Positions 53,583-61,725 of a DNA stretch of 62,985 nt are shown in pieces. Positions within the stretch are counted from its first letter, which is position 1; each line of letters opens with the position of its first letter. The stretch is from Lachnospiraceae bacterium (lineage in GTDB: Bacteria; Bacillota; Clostridia; Lachnospirales; Lachnospiraceae). Below the pieces are notes generated by a model. That model was not told the DNA's origin. It saw only the letters and a list, made by a program, of their open reading frames with translations, and ran no database searches. The stretch spans positions 24,212-87,196 of the forward strand of contig JAIDOW010000056.1 of assembly GCA_029063085.1 (NCBI GenBank), in the 5' to 3' direction. The position numbers were made by a program, and so were the translations under genes.

Positions 53583-53611
53583 AGTATAGAACATATGTTC
53601 TTTTCTGTCAA
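53583..53611 (-). promoter_or_regulatory. SOS promoter: LexA box between -35 and -10 of the sigma/DUF262 operon
   Basis: On the minus strand TTGACA (53611-53606) and TATACT (53588-53583) have a 17-base spacer. The spacer holds GAACATATGTTC (53589-53600), a perfect palindrome and the core of the Gram-positive LexA box (CGAACRNRYGTTYG; the flanks here are A and T). LexA bound here would block RNA polymerase completely. The gene starts 64 bases downstream. Confidence 0.85.
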
Positions 53612-53620
53612 TACTTTTTC

Positions 53621-53634
53621 CAAACATTTGTTCG
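53621..53634 (-). promoter_or_regulatory. Second LexA box
   Basis: Minus-strand CGAACAAATGTTTG matches the Gram-positive LexA consensus CGAACRNRYGTTYG at every position. Its centre lies 33 bases from the first box, about three helical turns, so two LexA dimers could sit on the same face. Confidence 0.75.
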
Positions 53635-53716
53635 ATTTTGTTCTGATTATAAAATCTTACTTTCTCTGCCTTCATTTTGTTAAAGGTTAAAAATAAAATT
53701 CAAAATTTTATCAAAA

Positions 53717-53744
53717 TTGATCAATAAATGCAGAAATGTATATT
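53717..53744 (+). promoter_or_regulatory. Possible divergent promoter towards the RNA polymerase genes
   Basis: TTGATC (53717-53722) and TATATT (53739-53744) have a 16-base spacer and lie about 100 bases before the first plus-strand gene. The rest of 53,520-53,847 has no gene. Confidence 0.4.
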
Positions 53745-53847
53745 ATGCCCCTCTAATCCAAACTTCCACCTGCCATCAAAAAAGTGAACCGCTATAAAAT
53801 TGCATCAAAAACAAAATATTATTAAAAAGGAGGAATCATAACAACTA

Positions 53848-54048
53848 ATGAAAAAACCATTTTACAAAACTGAAACTTTTAATGCAGATCACACGACTTA
53901 CGGAGGGCTTATTTATCCTTCTGACTTTAATACTGATTACAGAAGAAAAGTTAATGCGAATGGCTCTGCAATTGCTTCCCGTATTATATTAGATAAAAAA
54001 TTTGATCAGGATCTCATTAAAAATAGGGAAAGGAATACCCAAATTTAA
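53848..54048 (+). CDS. Small phage-type protein, function unknown
   Basis: The 66-residue hydrophilic protein (MKKPFYKTETFNADHTTYGG onward) has no known motif. AAGGAGG lies 14 bases before the ATG, a long spacing. It is first in the plus-strand gene run and 121 bases before the polymerase gene. It may be regulatory. Confidence 0.6.
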   Translation: MKKPFYKTETFNADHTTYGGLIYPSDFNTDYRRKVNANGSAIASRIILDKKFDQDLIKNRERNTQI

Positions 54049-54169
54049 TCGAAAGGCAATGCATTATTTGCAAAAGAACAGATGGCTGTTTTGTAATCGC
54101 TAAACTTTGCTTTTCCAGTTATTTACTGCACAATCATCTATTAGTTTTTTATTGGAAAGGAGAATCCCA

Positions 54170-56908
54170 TTGCTCGATAAGCAATATAATTTATATTCCA
54201 TTGACACTGGTCACTTTTACAGTAATCACGAAAGATATTTGCATAACATGAATTGTAAATATCGCAAAGAGCGCAATTACATCCAAAACAAATTACCAGA
54301 ACTTGAAAAGAAATTAAAACAGTTTGGATATTCAAATGATGATATTAAAAATCTTAAAAATGACAGGACCGAAGAAGTTGACATTACCGAATCTAAATAC
54401 GATACTGTTTCAAAATACCTATATTGGACCAGATTAATGAAGCACAAACGTGAAAAAGCAAAAGAATCAAAAGAGAAACTGCTCTCTTTGTTATCCAATA
54501 AAGTGAAACAGAATGAATTAACGAATGGCAAAGACCATATTCGTACAATCAACGAAGATAATCTAAACGATACGAATATCATTTCTGTATTCGATTCGGC
54601 ACTTAGCCGGACTATAGGAATCCAGCAAGATGAATTGACAGATGTTTTAATGATTGTTCAGGTATATTACTTTGATGTATTTAAGGATATTTCTTTTTTT
54701 GGTTTTACATATCAGGGTGAAAAATATAAGTATTTTACATCATCAGCCGGACAGATTCGCAAGAAAAAAACTGTTTTTATCAAAGAATCGGTATGGAATA
54801 AAATTGAAAAGACTGTAATGTGTGGCCTTACGGTAGATAAGATCAACCAAAAAGGCGGGAATAATGTCAATAAGCATTTAGCCTATATGGCATTATCAAA
54901 TTCTGCAACTGATGAATGGAAAGAATTTGATATTGATAAATCTATTGTCATTCATGATTTTGAAACAGAAGTATATGGAACTTTTGATTTCGTAGACGAA
55001 ACCGATTATTCCATCACACGAAAAACTGATTATGTACCAATTCCCCATACTGATGGTGCCGGCATGATATTACCTTCTGCTTCAACCAAAAACTTTATGT
55101 TCCGGGCACCATGGATTAAAGGGCTGTTAGGTGTATTTGATTTCAGAAAATTTGTAGAAGCCAATAACTGCTCTCCTGTCATTACTGATATATACGGCAA
55201 GGAGCATAACATCATTACAGAAGATATTCAAATCATCTTTACTAAGAGCCAATTTAAAATGGCAAAGTATTATGATTCATGGGATGATTATAAGAAATAT
55301 TTTAAAAAATATCATTGCAGTGCTGGTATATGCAACATTGAAGAAGACCGGATCAAAAATGCAACCATAAACTATCAAATGCTTCAGACACTTACAGATA
55401 TTACGGATGAGGATATTGATCTGCTTACCCAAAAATCAGCAGAACGTATTCATAATATATGCAGCTCCTTGGATACCATGATGGAAACTCTCGGAGTCAC
55501 ACCTTATAACACAAATATGACTTCATTTCAAAAAGCAATTAAAATATACCCTGCATTATTAAATGATACGTATGCTAAAGATATTCTTCGTGAAGTCAAA
55601 AACAGTCTGTTAAAAAAATATCGCAGCGGAAAACTCGAAATAAACGGAAAATATACTTTCCTGCTTCCTGATTATTATGCCGCCTGTGAATATTGGTTTT
55701 GTCATATAGAAAATCCAAAAGGATTGTTAGATGATAAAGAAGTATTCTGCCGGCTCTTTCAAAGATATGATAAATTGGATTGCCTAAGAAGTCCTCATCT
55801 TTATAAAGAACACGCTATAAGATTTAACGTTGCAAATAATATATATGAAGATCGTGCAGAAAATATCAGAGAATGGTTTACTACCAATGGCTTATATGCA
55901 AGTACACACGACTTAATCACCAAGCTTTTAATGTATGATGTTGACGGCGACAAATCTCTTGTCGTCGCTGACAGCCATTTCATCAAAGTTGCAGAACGCA
56001 ATATGAATGGAATCGTACCTCTTTATTATAACATGCTAAAAGCAGAACCCACTGAACTGAACAATAAAAATATATATGCGGGATTAAATGCTGCTTTCAC
56101 CGGCGGCAACATCGGTATTTATAGTAATAATATTTCTAAAATCTGGAATGATGATGTTTTCATATCAGGATCAGAAGAAGAAAAACAGAATGCCATGGAT
56201 TGCATCAAAAGATTATGCTGCCAAAACAATTTTGTGATCGATTTTGCCAAAACACTATACAAACCTGAATTTCCCCATGAGATCAATCAGCAGATTTCCA
56301 AATATACCAACTCAAAACTTCCTGCTTTTTTTGAATATGCAAAGGATAAGGAAAAGACACAGGTAAAAAAACGTAATGGCAGTTTTGTAAATAAGATATA
56401 TGATAAAATTCCAAATAAATCGATCAATACCCGCGGTATGAAATTAGATAATATTGAATATCAAAAAATGATGTCTAATAAAAAATTAACTTGCAGCAGG
56501 GAAGTTTCCTATTTATATGATGCGTTAAATAAACAGTATCGTTATATGATCAATATGAAAAACGAATATGCAGATAATCTCCACTATATCGCCTGCAAAA
56601 TCAGGGAACAGTTTAATAAATTCGGATATACAGAAGAAACCATTGCCGATATGCTGGTAGAATATTTATATGGCAGGGAAAAAAGGTATAAACAGTTACT
56701 GTGGTTCTGCTATGGTCAATATATTGTAAATAATTTAGAGAAAAATATAGGCTTGCCAAAATCTAAATTTATTCAATGCATTGATTGCGGGGAATGGATT
56801 GAGGTTCCTATTGAATCAAGATCCAAAAGATGCAACAGCTGCAAGATCATCTATCAAAAGGAAAAAACCCGGCTACGCGTCCAAAAATATAGAAACAGGA
56901 AAATGTAA
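54170..56908 (+). CDS. Two-barrel single-subunit RNA polymerase (YonO/QDE-1-like)
   Basis: The 912-residue protein starts at a TTG at 54170, seven bases after AAGGAG. Its C-terminal half carries the signatures of the QDE-1/YonO polymerases: a TDGAGMILPS segment (about 294-303), LLMYDVDGDKSLVVADSHF with the DxDGD metal triad (Asp at 590, 592 and 594), GGNIGIYSNNISKIW, and NNFVIDFAKTLYKPEFP, matching the family VDFPKTG. A zinc ribbon (CIDCG...CNSC) ends the protein. Length is close to SPbeta YonO, a DNA-dependent RNA polymerase for late genes. An HU-like gene follows, as in SPbeta. It should transcribe the downstream phage-type genes; template choice (DNA or RNA) is not provable from sequence. 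Confidence 0.82.
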   Translation: MLDKQYNLYSIDTGHFYSNHERYLHNMNCKYRKERNYIQNKLPELEKKLKQFGYSNDDIKNLKNDRTEEVDITESKYDTVSKYLYWTRLMKHKREKAKESKEKLLSLLSNKVKQNELTNGKDHIRTINEDNLNDTNIISVFDSALSRTIGIQQDELTDVLMIVQVYYFDVFKDISFFGFTYQGEKYKYFTSSAGQIRKKKTVFIKESVWNKIEKTVMCGLTVDKINQKGGNNVNKHLAYMALSNSATDEWKEFDIDKSIVIHDFETEVYGTFDFVDETDYSITRKTDYVPIPHTDGAGMILPSASTKNFMFRAPWIKGLLGVFDFRKFVEANNCSPVITDIYGKEHNIITEDIQIIFTKSQFKMAKYYDSWDDYKKYFKKYHCSAGICNIEEDRIKNATINYQMLQTLTDITDEDIDLLTQKSAERIHNICSSLDTMMETLGVTPYNTNMTSFQKAIKIYPALLNDTYAKDILREVKNSLLKKYRSGKLEINGKYTFLLPDYYAACEYWFCHIENPKGLLDDKEVFCRLFQRYDKLDCLRSPHLYKEHAIRFNVANNIYEDRAENIREWFTTNGLYASTHDLITKLLMYDVDGDKSLVVADSHFIKVAERNMNGIVPLYYNMLKAEPTELNNKNIYAGLNAAFTGGNIGIYSNNISKIWNDDVFISGSEEEKQNAMDCIKRLCCQNNFVIDFAKTLYKPEFPHEINQQISKYTNSKLPAFFEYAKDKEKTQVKKRNGSFVNKIYDKIPNKSINTRGMKLDNIEYQKMMSNKKLTCSREVSYLYDALNKQYRYMINMKNEYADNLHYIACKIREQFNKFGYTEETIADMLVEYLYGREKRYKQLLWFCYGQYIVNNLEKNIGLPKSKFIQCIDCGEWIEVPIESRSKRCNSCKIIYQKEKTRLRVQKYRNRKM

Positions 56909-56930
56909 CGATATGCGAACAACACAAAAT

Positions 56931-56996
56931 AATCCATTAAATATGGGTTAAATAAAACAATACTGAAATAAATAACCCATTTATAATGGATTTTCA
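56931..56996 (+). terminator. Long hairpin after the RNA polymerase gene
   Basis: AATCCATTAAATATGGGTTA (56931-56950) pairs with TAACCCATTTATAATGGATT (56973-56992) with few mismatches and a 22-base loop, then TTCATTTG. It may terminate the polymerase transcript or mark an RNA-processing or replication site. Confidence 0.55.
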
Positions 56997-57035
56997 TTTG
57001 TGTGTATATGGAAACGACAGGAGGTATCATAGTAT

Positions 57036-57335
57036 TTGATAATCACACAGGAAAGTCTTATAAAGCAAATTGCTGAGGAAGAAGATATCAATGTCGCAAC
57101 AGTCCGAACAATTTTTAAAGCGGCAGAAAATATTATTTTTGACCACTTATCTTCTACTACTCCATCAGAAAATACTATCATAAAATTAATGGATGGCTTA
57201 AGTTTGGAATGCAATTATATTCCGGAAAAAGAAATTCATACATATGATAATATATTATGTAAAGCTAAAATTTGGACAAAACCCAAAATAACAAGATATT
57301 ATAACCGGAAATTAAACGGATATTTTGATGTATAA
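57036..57335 (+). CDS. HU/IHF-like DNA-binding protein
   Basis: The 99-residue protein follows the HU helical start (ITQESLIKQIAEEEDINVAT) and the FKAAENIIFDHLSS dimer helix, then a beta arm region. It starts at a TTG, 11 bases after GGAGG. It lies just downstream of the polymerase gene, as the HU-like yonN next to yonO in SPbeta, so it may help that polymerase or package DNA. Confidence 0.7.
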   Translation: MIITQESLIKQIAEEEDINVATVRTIFKAAENIIFDHLSSTTPSENTIIKLMDGLSLECNYIPEKEIHTYDNILCKAKIWTKPKITRYYNRKLNGYFDV

Positions 57336-57787
57336 GATTTTATTTCCTATTTTATTATCAGGGAAATTACTTCAATGACCCTTTGACATATATATAATAT
57401 TTTTCGTCTAAAAATATGGCTATAATTTATTGGGATGATGCCATATTAAAAACTTGCGGAACGTGAAAAACCAGTTTAGGTTCCCAATCCGAAACTGTAC
57501 GGATCCGTTTACTCCCTAAGTACATACAAGGTTCTGCTCCTCATACTTGTTAAAAGAGTTATCCTGAACCGAAGGCGTTTATACGGAGTAATTTATTTTT
57601 TTATATTCTTATCTCTCATTCCAATATAGGTGGCGGTGCTGCCGTTCTGGCAGTATCGTCATTTATTCCCGCAACAATACGGAAACGTTCAGGCTATTCC
57701 ACTTATTTAGCACAGTTTTTTCAGTCATTTTGTTATAGTGATAGAGATGAGCAAAAATTTCTATTTTCAATATCCAATTAAGTAATG
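57336..57787 (+). ncRNA. Gene-free 450-base stretch, candidate structured RNA
   Basis: No supported reading frame exists here. Several pairings can be drawn: GGAAC/GTTCC (near 57,460-57,484), CGGATCCG, GGTTC/GAACC enclosing about 30 bases, ACTCC with GGAGT, and CTGCCGTTCTGGCAG as a tight hairpin. A TTGACA at 57,383 and a TATAAT at 57,421 are 32 bases apart and do not form one promoter. Large phages of Firmicutes often carry long non-coding RNAs in the late region. I could not match any known class. Confidence 0.4.
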
Positions 57788-57800
57788 GAGGTGATTGTAT

Positions 57801-58286
57801 ATGGCAAACAGTACATGTATTTCTGAATTTAAAAATCAAGTCATAGATATGATTACTCACAATGATACCCTCTTTCATGCATTTGATGCAAAAGAATGTG
57901 CAAATGGCCGCGACTTAAAAGATACTCATCTATTTACATATAATAAAATCCCGGATACTGCTACGGAATCTGTTACTTATATGACGATTATGGTTAATAT
58001 AAAAGAGCAGGAAAAAAACAGAACTTTCATTACACCAACTCTAGAAATATGGATATATTCACACTATAAACATATGAGCATGGATAAAGAAATAACAAAT
58101 GATAACCGTAATGATTATATATCAATGTTACTGGATAAGATGTTTAACGGTTCAGCTGCTTTAGGAGGAATCGGTAATCTAAACCTTATATTAAATGAAG
58201 AAGGTACATTTGAGAAAGAGTTTTTATATAGACATCTTATTTTCCAGGCAACGGATATAAACAATTCTCTATGTGAAGGCTGGTGA
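57801..58286 (+). CDS. Phage structural-type protein, possible tail terminator/neck
   Basis: The 161-residue protein (MANSTCISEFKNQVIDMITH onward) starts at an ATG six bases after GGAGGTG. It has a mixed alpha-beta layout with TLEIWIYSHYKHM and FEKEFLYRHLIFQATDINNS. Its size and position just before two tail-type genes suggest a tail terminator or neck protein, but I see no defining motif. It overlaps the next gene by 14 bases. Confidence 0.55.
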   Translation: MANSTCISEFKNQVIDMITHNDTLFHAFDAKECANGRDLKDTHLFTYNKIPDTATESVTYMTIMVNIKEQEKNRTFITPTLEIWIYSHYKHMSMDKEITNDNRNDYISMLLDKMFNGSAALGGIGNLNLILNEEGTFEKEFLYRHLIFQATDINNSLCEGW

Positions 58287-59106
58287 TATTATAGACATCT
58301 ATAACGATGAATTAAAGATATACCGTGGAGAAAATCTTACTATTTCTGAGTATATATCCATTCATCAGCCAACGCTTTCAGAGATATGCGATTATGGTGA
58401 ACGTGATTACTATTCTATGATATATCAATTAACTGCAACCCCACAGTCCATGAAATGGCAATTATGGGATGCCGGTATTGATTATACTGAAATGACACCA
58501 TTTGAATTATTCTGTGCAGTATTACATAAGCTTTATCCACAGGAAAAAACCTCCATATTATTTGGAACTTTAGATTTCACAAAATTTGAAATCAGACAGC
58601 GTAAAGAGGATAATTCTATTTTTTTATATCAAGAAATAACAGTCCCTGACGATAATTCCAAAACAAACAGTATCCCGGGTATTCATACATTAAAAAATAA
58701 CATTGATTACAAACATGAAGATGTTATCATAGATGAATTTACCTATAACATGATAATGGATTATCTAAGGCAAATGCATGATATAAAAAAAGATGAGAAA
58801 AAACCTGCAAACGAATCCACTAAAATGATTCTGATCGAAGATGCCAGAGAAGAATATGAACGAAATAAAAACAAAGAATACCATTCACAATTAAAAAACC
58901 TAATATCAGCAATGATCAATAGTGAAGGTTTTAAATATGATCATTCCCAGGTATGGGATATGACAATAAACGCTTTTATGGATTCCGTAAAAAGAATATC
59001 CAAAATAAAAAATGCCGAAATACTTTTAAATTCTGGTTATTCCGGTTATGGAATCAGTTTAAAAGATGTAGATAATAAACAATTAGATTGGCTTGGGGAA
59101 CTCTGA
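58273..59106 (+). CDS. Phage tail-associated protein, possible assembly chaperone
   Basis: The 277-residue protein starts at a GTG within the end of the previous gene, with no clear ribosome site, so coupling is likely; an ATT at 58288 is an alternative. It has HQPTLSEICDYGERDYYSMI, DFTKFEIRQR and a charged C-terminal half with a helix-rich segment. It directly precedes the tube-like gene. The position suits a chaperone or tape-adjacent protein; this is inference. Confidence 0.5.
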   Translation: MKAGDIIDIYNDELKIYRGENLTISEYISIHQPTLSEICDYGERDYYSMIYQLTATPQSMKWQLWDAGIDYTEMTPFELFCAVLHKLYPQEKTSILFGTLDFTKFEIRQRKEDNSIFLYQEITVPDDNSKTNSIPGIHTLKNNIDYKHEDVIIDEFTYNMIMDYLRQMHDIKKDEKKPANESTKMILIEDAREEYERNKNKEYHSQLKNLISAMINSEGFKYDHSQVWDMTINAFMDSVKRISKIKNAEILLNSGYSGYGISLKDVDNKQLDWLGEL

Positions 59107-59144
59107 CAGAGTTCTATTTTTATGCCTAAAAGGAGGAAATAATT

Positions 59145-59942
59145 ATGAGTTTTAACCCCAATGAATTAATTCTTGAAAAAATCAGAGCTGTTGAGGAATA
59201 TGATCCTGCTACCCTTGAATTAACAGGCAGATATACGCAGATTGAAGAACCCAGTTTAAAAACAAGTGCAGAGGCTACCGAGGTAACCGATGCCATGGGC
59301 GCTACGATCCAGACATTTTATAATGCCCAAAAGGGTACTTTTGATTTTACAAATTCACTCTTCTCCCTTGACCTTGCTGCATCCCAGTATGGTTCCGAAA
59401 AGACAGTGGCAAGTGATACAGATAAAATTACCATGCCTGTTTCCGAAGTAATCAATATCGGTTCCGATCATACAGCCGTTTTAAAATATACTCCTGTAGG
59501 TCCTGAGGGTGCGGAAGTTAAATATGTAAAGGTTATTAACGGAAACAATACTTTTGGCAAGACTTATAAAGTATCTGCAACTTTAGGAGATGACACCTTT
59601 ACAATTGATGCAGCTAACAAAACAATTACATTACCTGAAGGTGTTTCTGGCAGGGTATTCGTAAATTATGAGAAGGAAACTTCTACTGCTGTCAAGGTGG
59701 TTAAGGAAACCGACAGCGTTCCAAAAACCAAGACATTGCTGATCCATGCAATCTTTCATGATCCTTGCAACAAGAATGTTGTTTATGCAGGTGTTATCAG
59801 ATGCCCAAGAGCCCAGATTGATCCATCCAGTACCGAGCTTAGTTTAAAGTCTGATGGCAAGCATGCTGCTTCCTATGTCCTTAGCAAAGAATACTGTGGT
59901 GAATCAAGCACACTGTTTGACATCTTAGTATCAGAGGATTAA
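59145..59942 (+). CDS. Probable major tail tube or other major structural protein
   Basis: The 265-residue protein has the pattern of tail tube proteins: an early AEATEVTDAMGATIQTFYNA and KGTFDFTNSLFSLDLAASQ segment, beta-rich body, an Ig-like middle (VKYVKVINGNNTFGKTYK), and a C-terminal KAQIDPSS-like end. Codon use is richer in GC than its neighbours. A strong ribosome site (AAGGAGG) precedes it and a terminator follows. All fit a very highly made structural protein. Confidence 0.6.
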   Translation: MSFNPNELILEKIRAVEEYDPATLELTGRYTQIEEPSLKTSAEATEVTDAMGATIQTFYNAQKGTFDFTNSLFSLDLAASQYGSEKTVASDTDKITMPVSEVINIGSDHTAVLKYTPVGPEGAEVKYVKVINGNNTFGKTYKVSATLGDDTFTIDAANKTITLPEGVSGRVFVNYEKETSTAVKVVKETDSVPKTKTLLIHAIFHDPCNKNVVYAGVIRCPRAQIDPSSTELSLKSDGKHAASYVLSKEYCGESSTLFDILVSED

Positions 59943-59954
59943 TTAATCTGTATT

Positions 59955-59982
59955 GGCGGTTTGAAATATAACCGCCTTTTTA
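59955..59982 (+). terminator. Rho-independent terminator after the tube-like gene
   Basis: GGCGGTT (59955-59961) pairs with AACCGCC (59970-59976) around an 8-base loop, followed by TTTTTAT. Confidence 0.85.
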
Positions 59983-60000
59983 TGAAATATGAGGTAGCTT

Positions 60001-60288
60001 ATGGCAGATCATAACATAAATGCTTACTGTACTATCTGTGGAAAAGGATATCATATTTGCAGCTCCTGTTTAAGACAAAAGTCTTTTAATTCATGGAGAA
60101 CCGTTGCAGATACCATTGACCATTATAAAATTTATATGGCGATACACGGATATACTTTAAATAAAAACAAAGAAAAAGCAAAAACCGAATTAAAAGGCTG
60201 CGATTTATCCGAAATGGAGACTTTTAATCCGAAAATAAAATCTGTTATCAATACAATTATGACAGAGACAAATGATATTAATGAATAG
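60001..60288 (+). CDS. Small zinc-ribbon phage protein
   Basis: The 95-residue protein has two Cys-x2-Cys pairs near its start (YCTICGKGYHICSSCLRQKS), so it should bind zinc. The rest is helical. GAGG lies before the ATG. It lies between two terminators after the structural gene. Function unknown; a tail-assembly role is possible by position. Confidence 0.65.
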   Translation: MADHNINAYCTICGKGYHICSSCLRQKSFNSWRTVADTIDHYKIYMAIHGYTLNKNKEKAKTELKGCDLSEMETFNPKIKSVINTIMTETNDINE

Positions 60289-60306
60289 TGATTTTAAAAT
60301 GATACA

Positions 60307-60352
60307 GGGTATGCAAACACATTCATTGATTGTTTGTATACCCTTATTTTTT
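60307..60352 (+). terminator. Rho-independent terminator
   Basis: GGGTATGCAAACA (60307-60319) pairs with TGTTTGTATACCC (60331-60343) with one mismatch, followed by TTATTTTTT. Confidence 0.85.
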
Positions 60353-60373
60353 ACGATAATGAGGTGAATTTTA

Positions 60374-60586
60374 ATTAAAGATTATAGTGAACAATTTGAA
60401 CGATATTATGAAAGTGAAGATGTTGTCTATTGTAAAGATCCCAAACAGCAAAAATTATATTTAAAACATCATGCTAAGCTTGCTGACATCTTTTATAGTG
60501 ATATGGATGACAGGGTTGTTTTTGTTTTTTGGAGAAACAATACCAGGGATTTATACCGAAAATGGAAACAGCATGAATTAATGTAG
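60374..60586 (+). CDS. Small DUF5659-like protein with an apparent ATT start
   Basis: A 70-codon frame with good codon use (KDYSEQFERYYESEDVVYCK, later VFVFWRNNTRDLYRKWKQH) has no ATG, GTG or TTG at its head. An ATT lies seven bases after GAGGTG, an ideal spacing, and a stop is just upstream. The sequence resembles DUF5659 phage proteins (short, ending in a basic helix). If the ATT is not used the protein would start far inside. It is missing from ATG/GTG/TTG-only gene calls. Confidence 0.55.
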   Translation: MKDYSEQFERYYESEDVVYCKDPKQQKLYLKHHAKLADIFYSDMDDRVVFVFWRNNTRDLYRKWKQHELM

Positions 60587-60610
60587 AGAAAAGTCCAGGA
60601 GGAATCGATT

Positions 60611-60874
60611 ATGGATTTATTAAATGAATATATGTTACCCGTTGTATCAGGGATTTGTTTCTGCATCGGATATATCGTAAAAAAATGGATCTCCGACGTA
60701 GATAACAAATATATTCCAACGATTGCTGCCATAACCGGTATCATTTTATCCATGTGGATAAGTGATTGGAGGGTAACACCAGATGTTATTTTAAGCGGTC
60801 TTATCAGCGGATTAAGCAGTACCGGATGTCATCAGATATTTAAACAATATTTAGAAAACAAAACAGAAGAATAA
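60611..60874 (+). CDS. Phage holin
   Basis: The 87-residue protein has two or three membrane segments (VSGICFCIGYIVKKWISD and IPTIAAITGIILSMWI, then LISGLSSTGCHQIFKQYLEN), the pattern of the Phage_holin_5_2 family. GGAGG precedes the ATG. It lies 13 bases before the endolysin. Holins make membrane holes that release the lysin. Confidence 0.8.
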   Translation: MDLLNEYMLPVVSGICFCIGYIVKKWISDVDNKYIPTIAAITGIILSMWISDWRVTPDVILSGLISGLSSTGCHQIFKQYLENKTEE

Positions 60875-60887
60875 AAGGAGAGCCATT

Positions 60888-61703
60888 GTGAAAATTACAG
60901 AAACAAATTTGGAATTTAAGAGTCTGCTAAATAGAAGTTCGACAAAAAAAATCATTATGCATCATGCTGACGCTACTGCTGCTGACGCCAAAACCATTCA
61001 TAAATGGCATATAAATAGAGGATGGAGCGGCATCGGATATCATTTTGTAGTACTAAAAAACGGATCCATCGAACGCGGCAGACCTGTCAAAACCATTGGA
61101 GCACATTGTACAGGAGAAAATAGTGATTCTATAGGAATTTGTTTTGAAGGTAATTTTGAAAAAGAAAAAATGCCAGATAAACAGATTAAAGCGGGACGGG
61201 AATTACTATCATATTTATATGAAAAATATGGGCTAAACAAATCCCATGTTAAAAAACATAAAGATCTGATGGCCACCAGCTGTCCCGGCAAAAACTTCCC
61301 ATATGCTAAAATTATTAATGGAAAACAAACTACATCTGCTGCTTCAGGTACTTCCACTAAAACCACCTGCACTACTGCTTCTAACAACACCGTATATACC
61401 AAAACACAGTTCATTAAAGATGTGCAGTCTGCCATAGGTGCAAAAACAGACGGAATTGCCGGACCTGAAACCTTGTCTAAAACCATTACTGTTTCCATGT
61501 ATAAAAATAATAAACATAATGTAGTAAAATCCATTCAAAAATATCTTAATGTACAAGGATATGATTGCGGAACCGTTGATGGAATTGCCGGTATCAAATT
61601 TGATTCGGCTATAAAAGCATATCAAAAGGCAAAAGGGTGTATTATAGACGGAGAACTCACAGCTAAGGCTGATACATGGCGGTCATTATTAGGATTAAGA
61701 TAA
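60888..61703 (+). CDS. N-acetylmuramoyl-L-alanine amidase endolysin
   Basis: The 271-residue enzyme cuts the amide bond between sugar and peptide in peptidoglycan. It has an Amidase_2 domain (about 20-150) with zinc ligands in IIMHHADATAADAKTIHKWH, HKDLMATSCPGK, then a Ser/Thr linker and two peptidoglycan-binding-1-like units (IGAKTDGIAGPETLS and CGTVDGIAGIKFDSAIKAYQ). The start is a GTG seven bases after AAAGGAG. It follows the holin and forms the lysis cassette. Confidence 0.92.
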   Translation: MKITETNLEFKSLLNRSSTKKIIMHHADATAADAKTIHKWHINRGWSGIGYHFVVLKNGSIERGRPVKTIGAHCTGENSDSIGICFEGNFEKEKMPDKQIKAGRELLSYLYEKYGLNKSHVKKHKDLMATSCPGKNFPYAKIINGKQTTSAASGTSTKTTCTTASNNTVYTKTQFIKDVQSAIGAKTDGIAGPETLSKTITVSMYKNNKHNVVKSIQKYLNVQGYDCGTVDGIAGIKFDSAIKAYQKAKGCIIDGELTAKADTWRSLLGLR

Positions 61704-61725
61704 ATCAGAAAGGCAAAAGCATGAA

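Noticed and set aside
53520-53675. Longer N-terminus for the sigma-like protein
   Set aside because: It would run through the LexA box and promoter, while GGGAGGT lies at the right distance from the ATG at 53519.
57383-57426. Sigma-A promoter from TTGACA and TATAAT in the gap
   Set aside because: The two words are 32 bases apart, too far for one promoter.
57550-57780. Open plus-strand frame of about 68 codons in the non-coding gap
   Set aside because: No start codon or ribosome site at its head and no protein-like pattern.
57336-57787. Group II intron or a named large phage RNA (GOLLD, ROOL)
   Set aside because: I could not find a domain V-like hairpin or any defining motif; only generic stems are visible.
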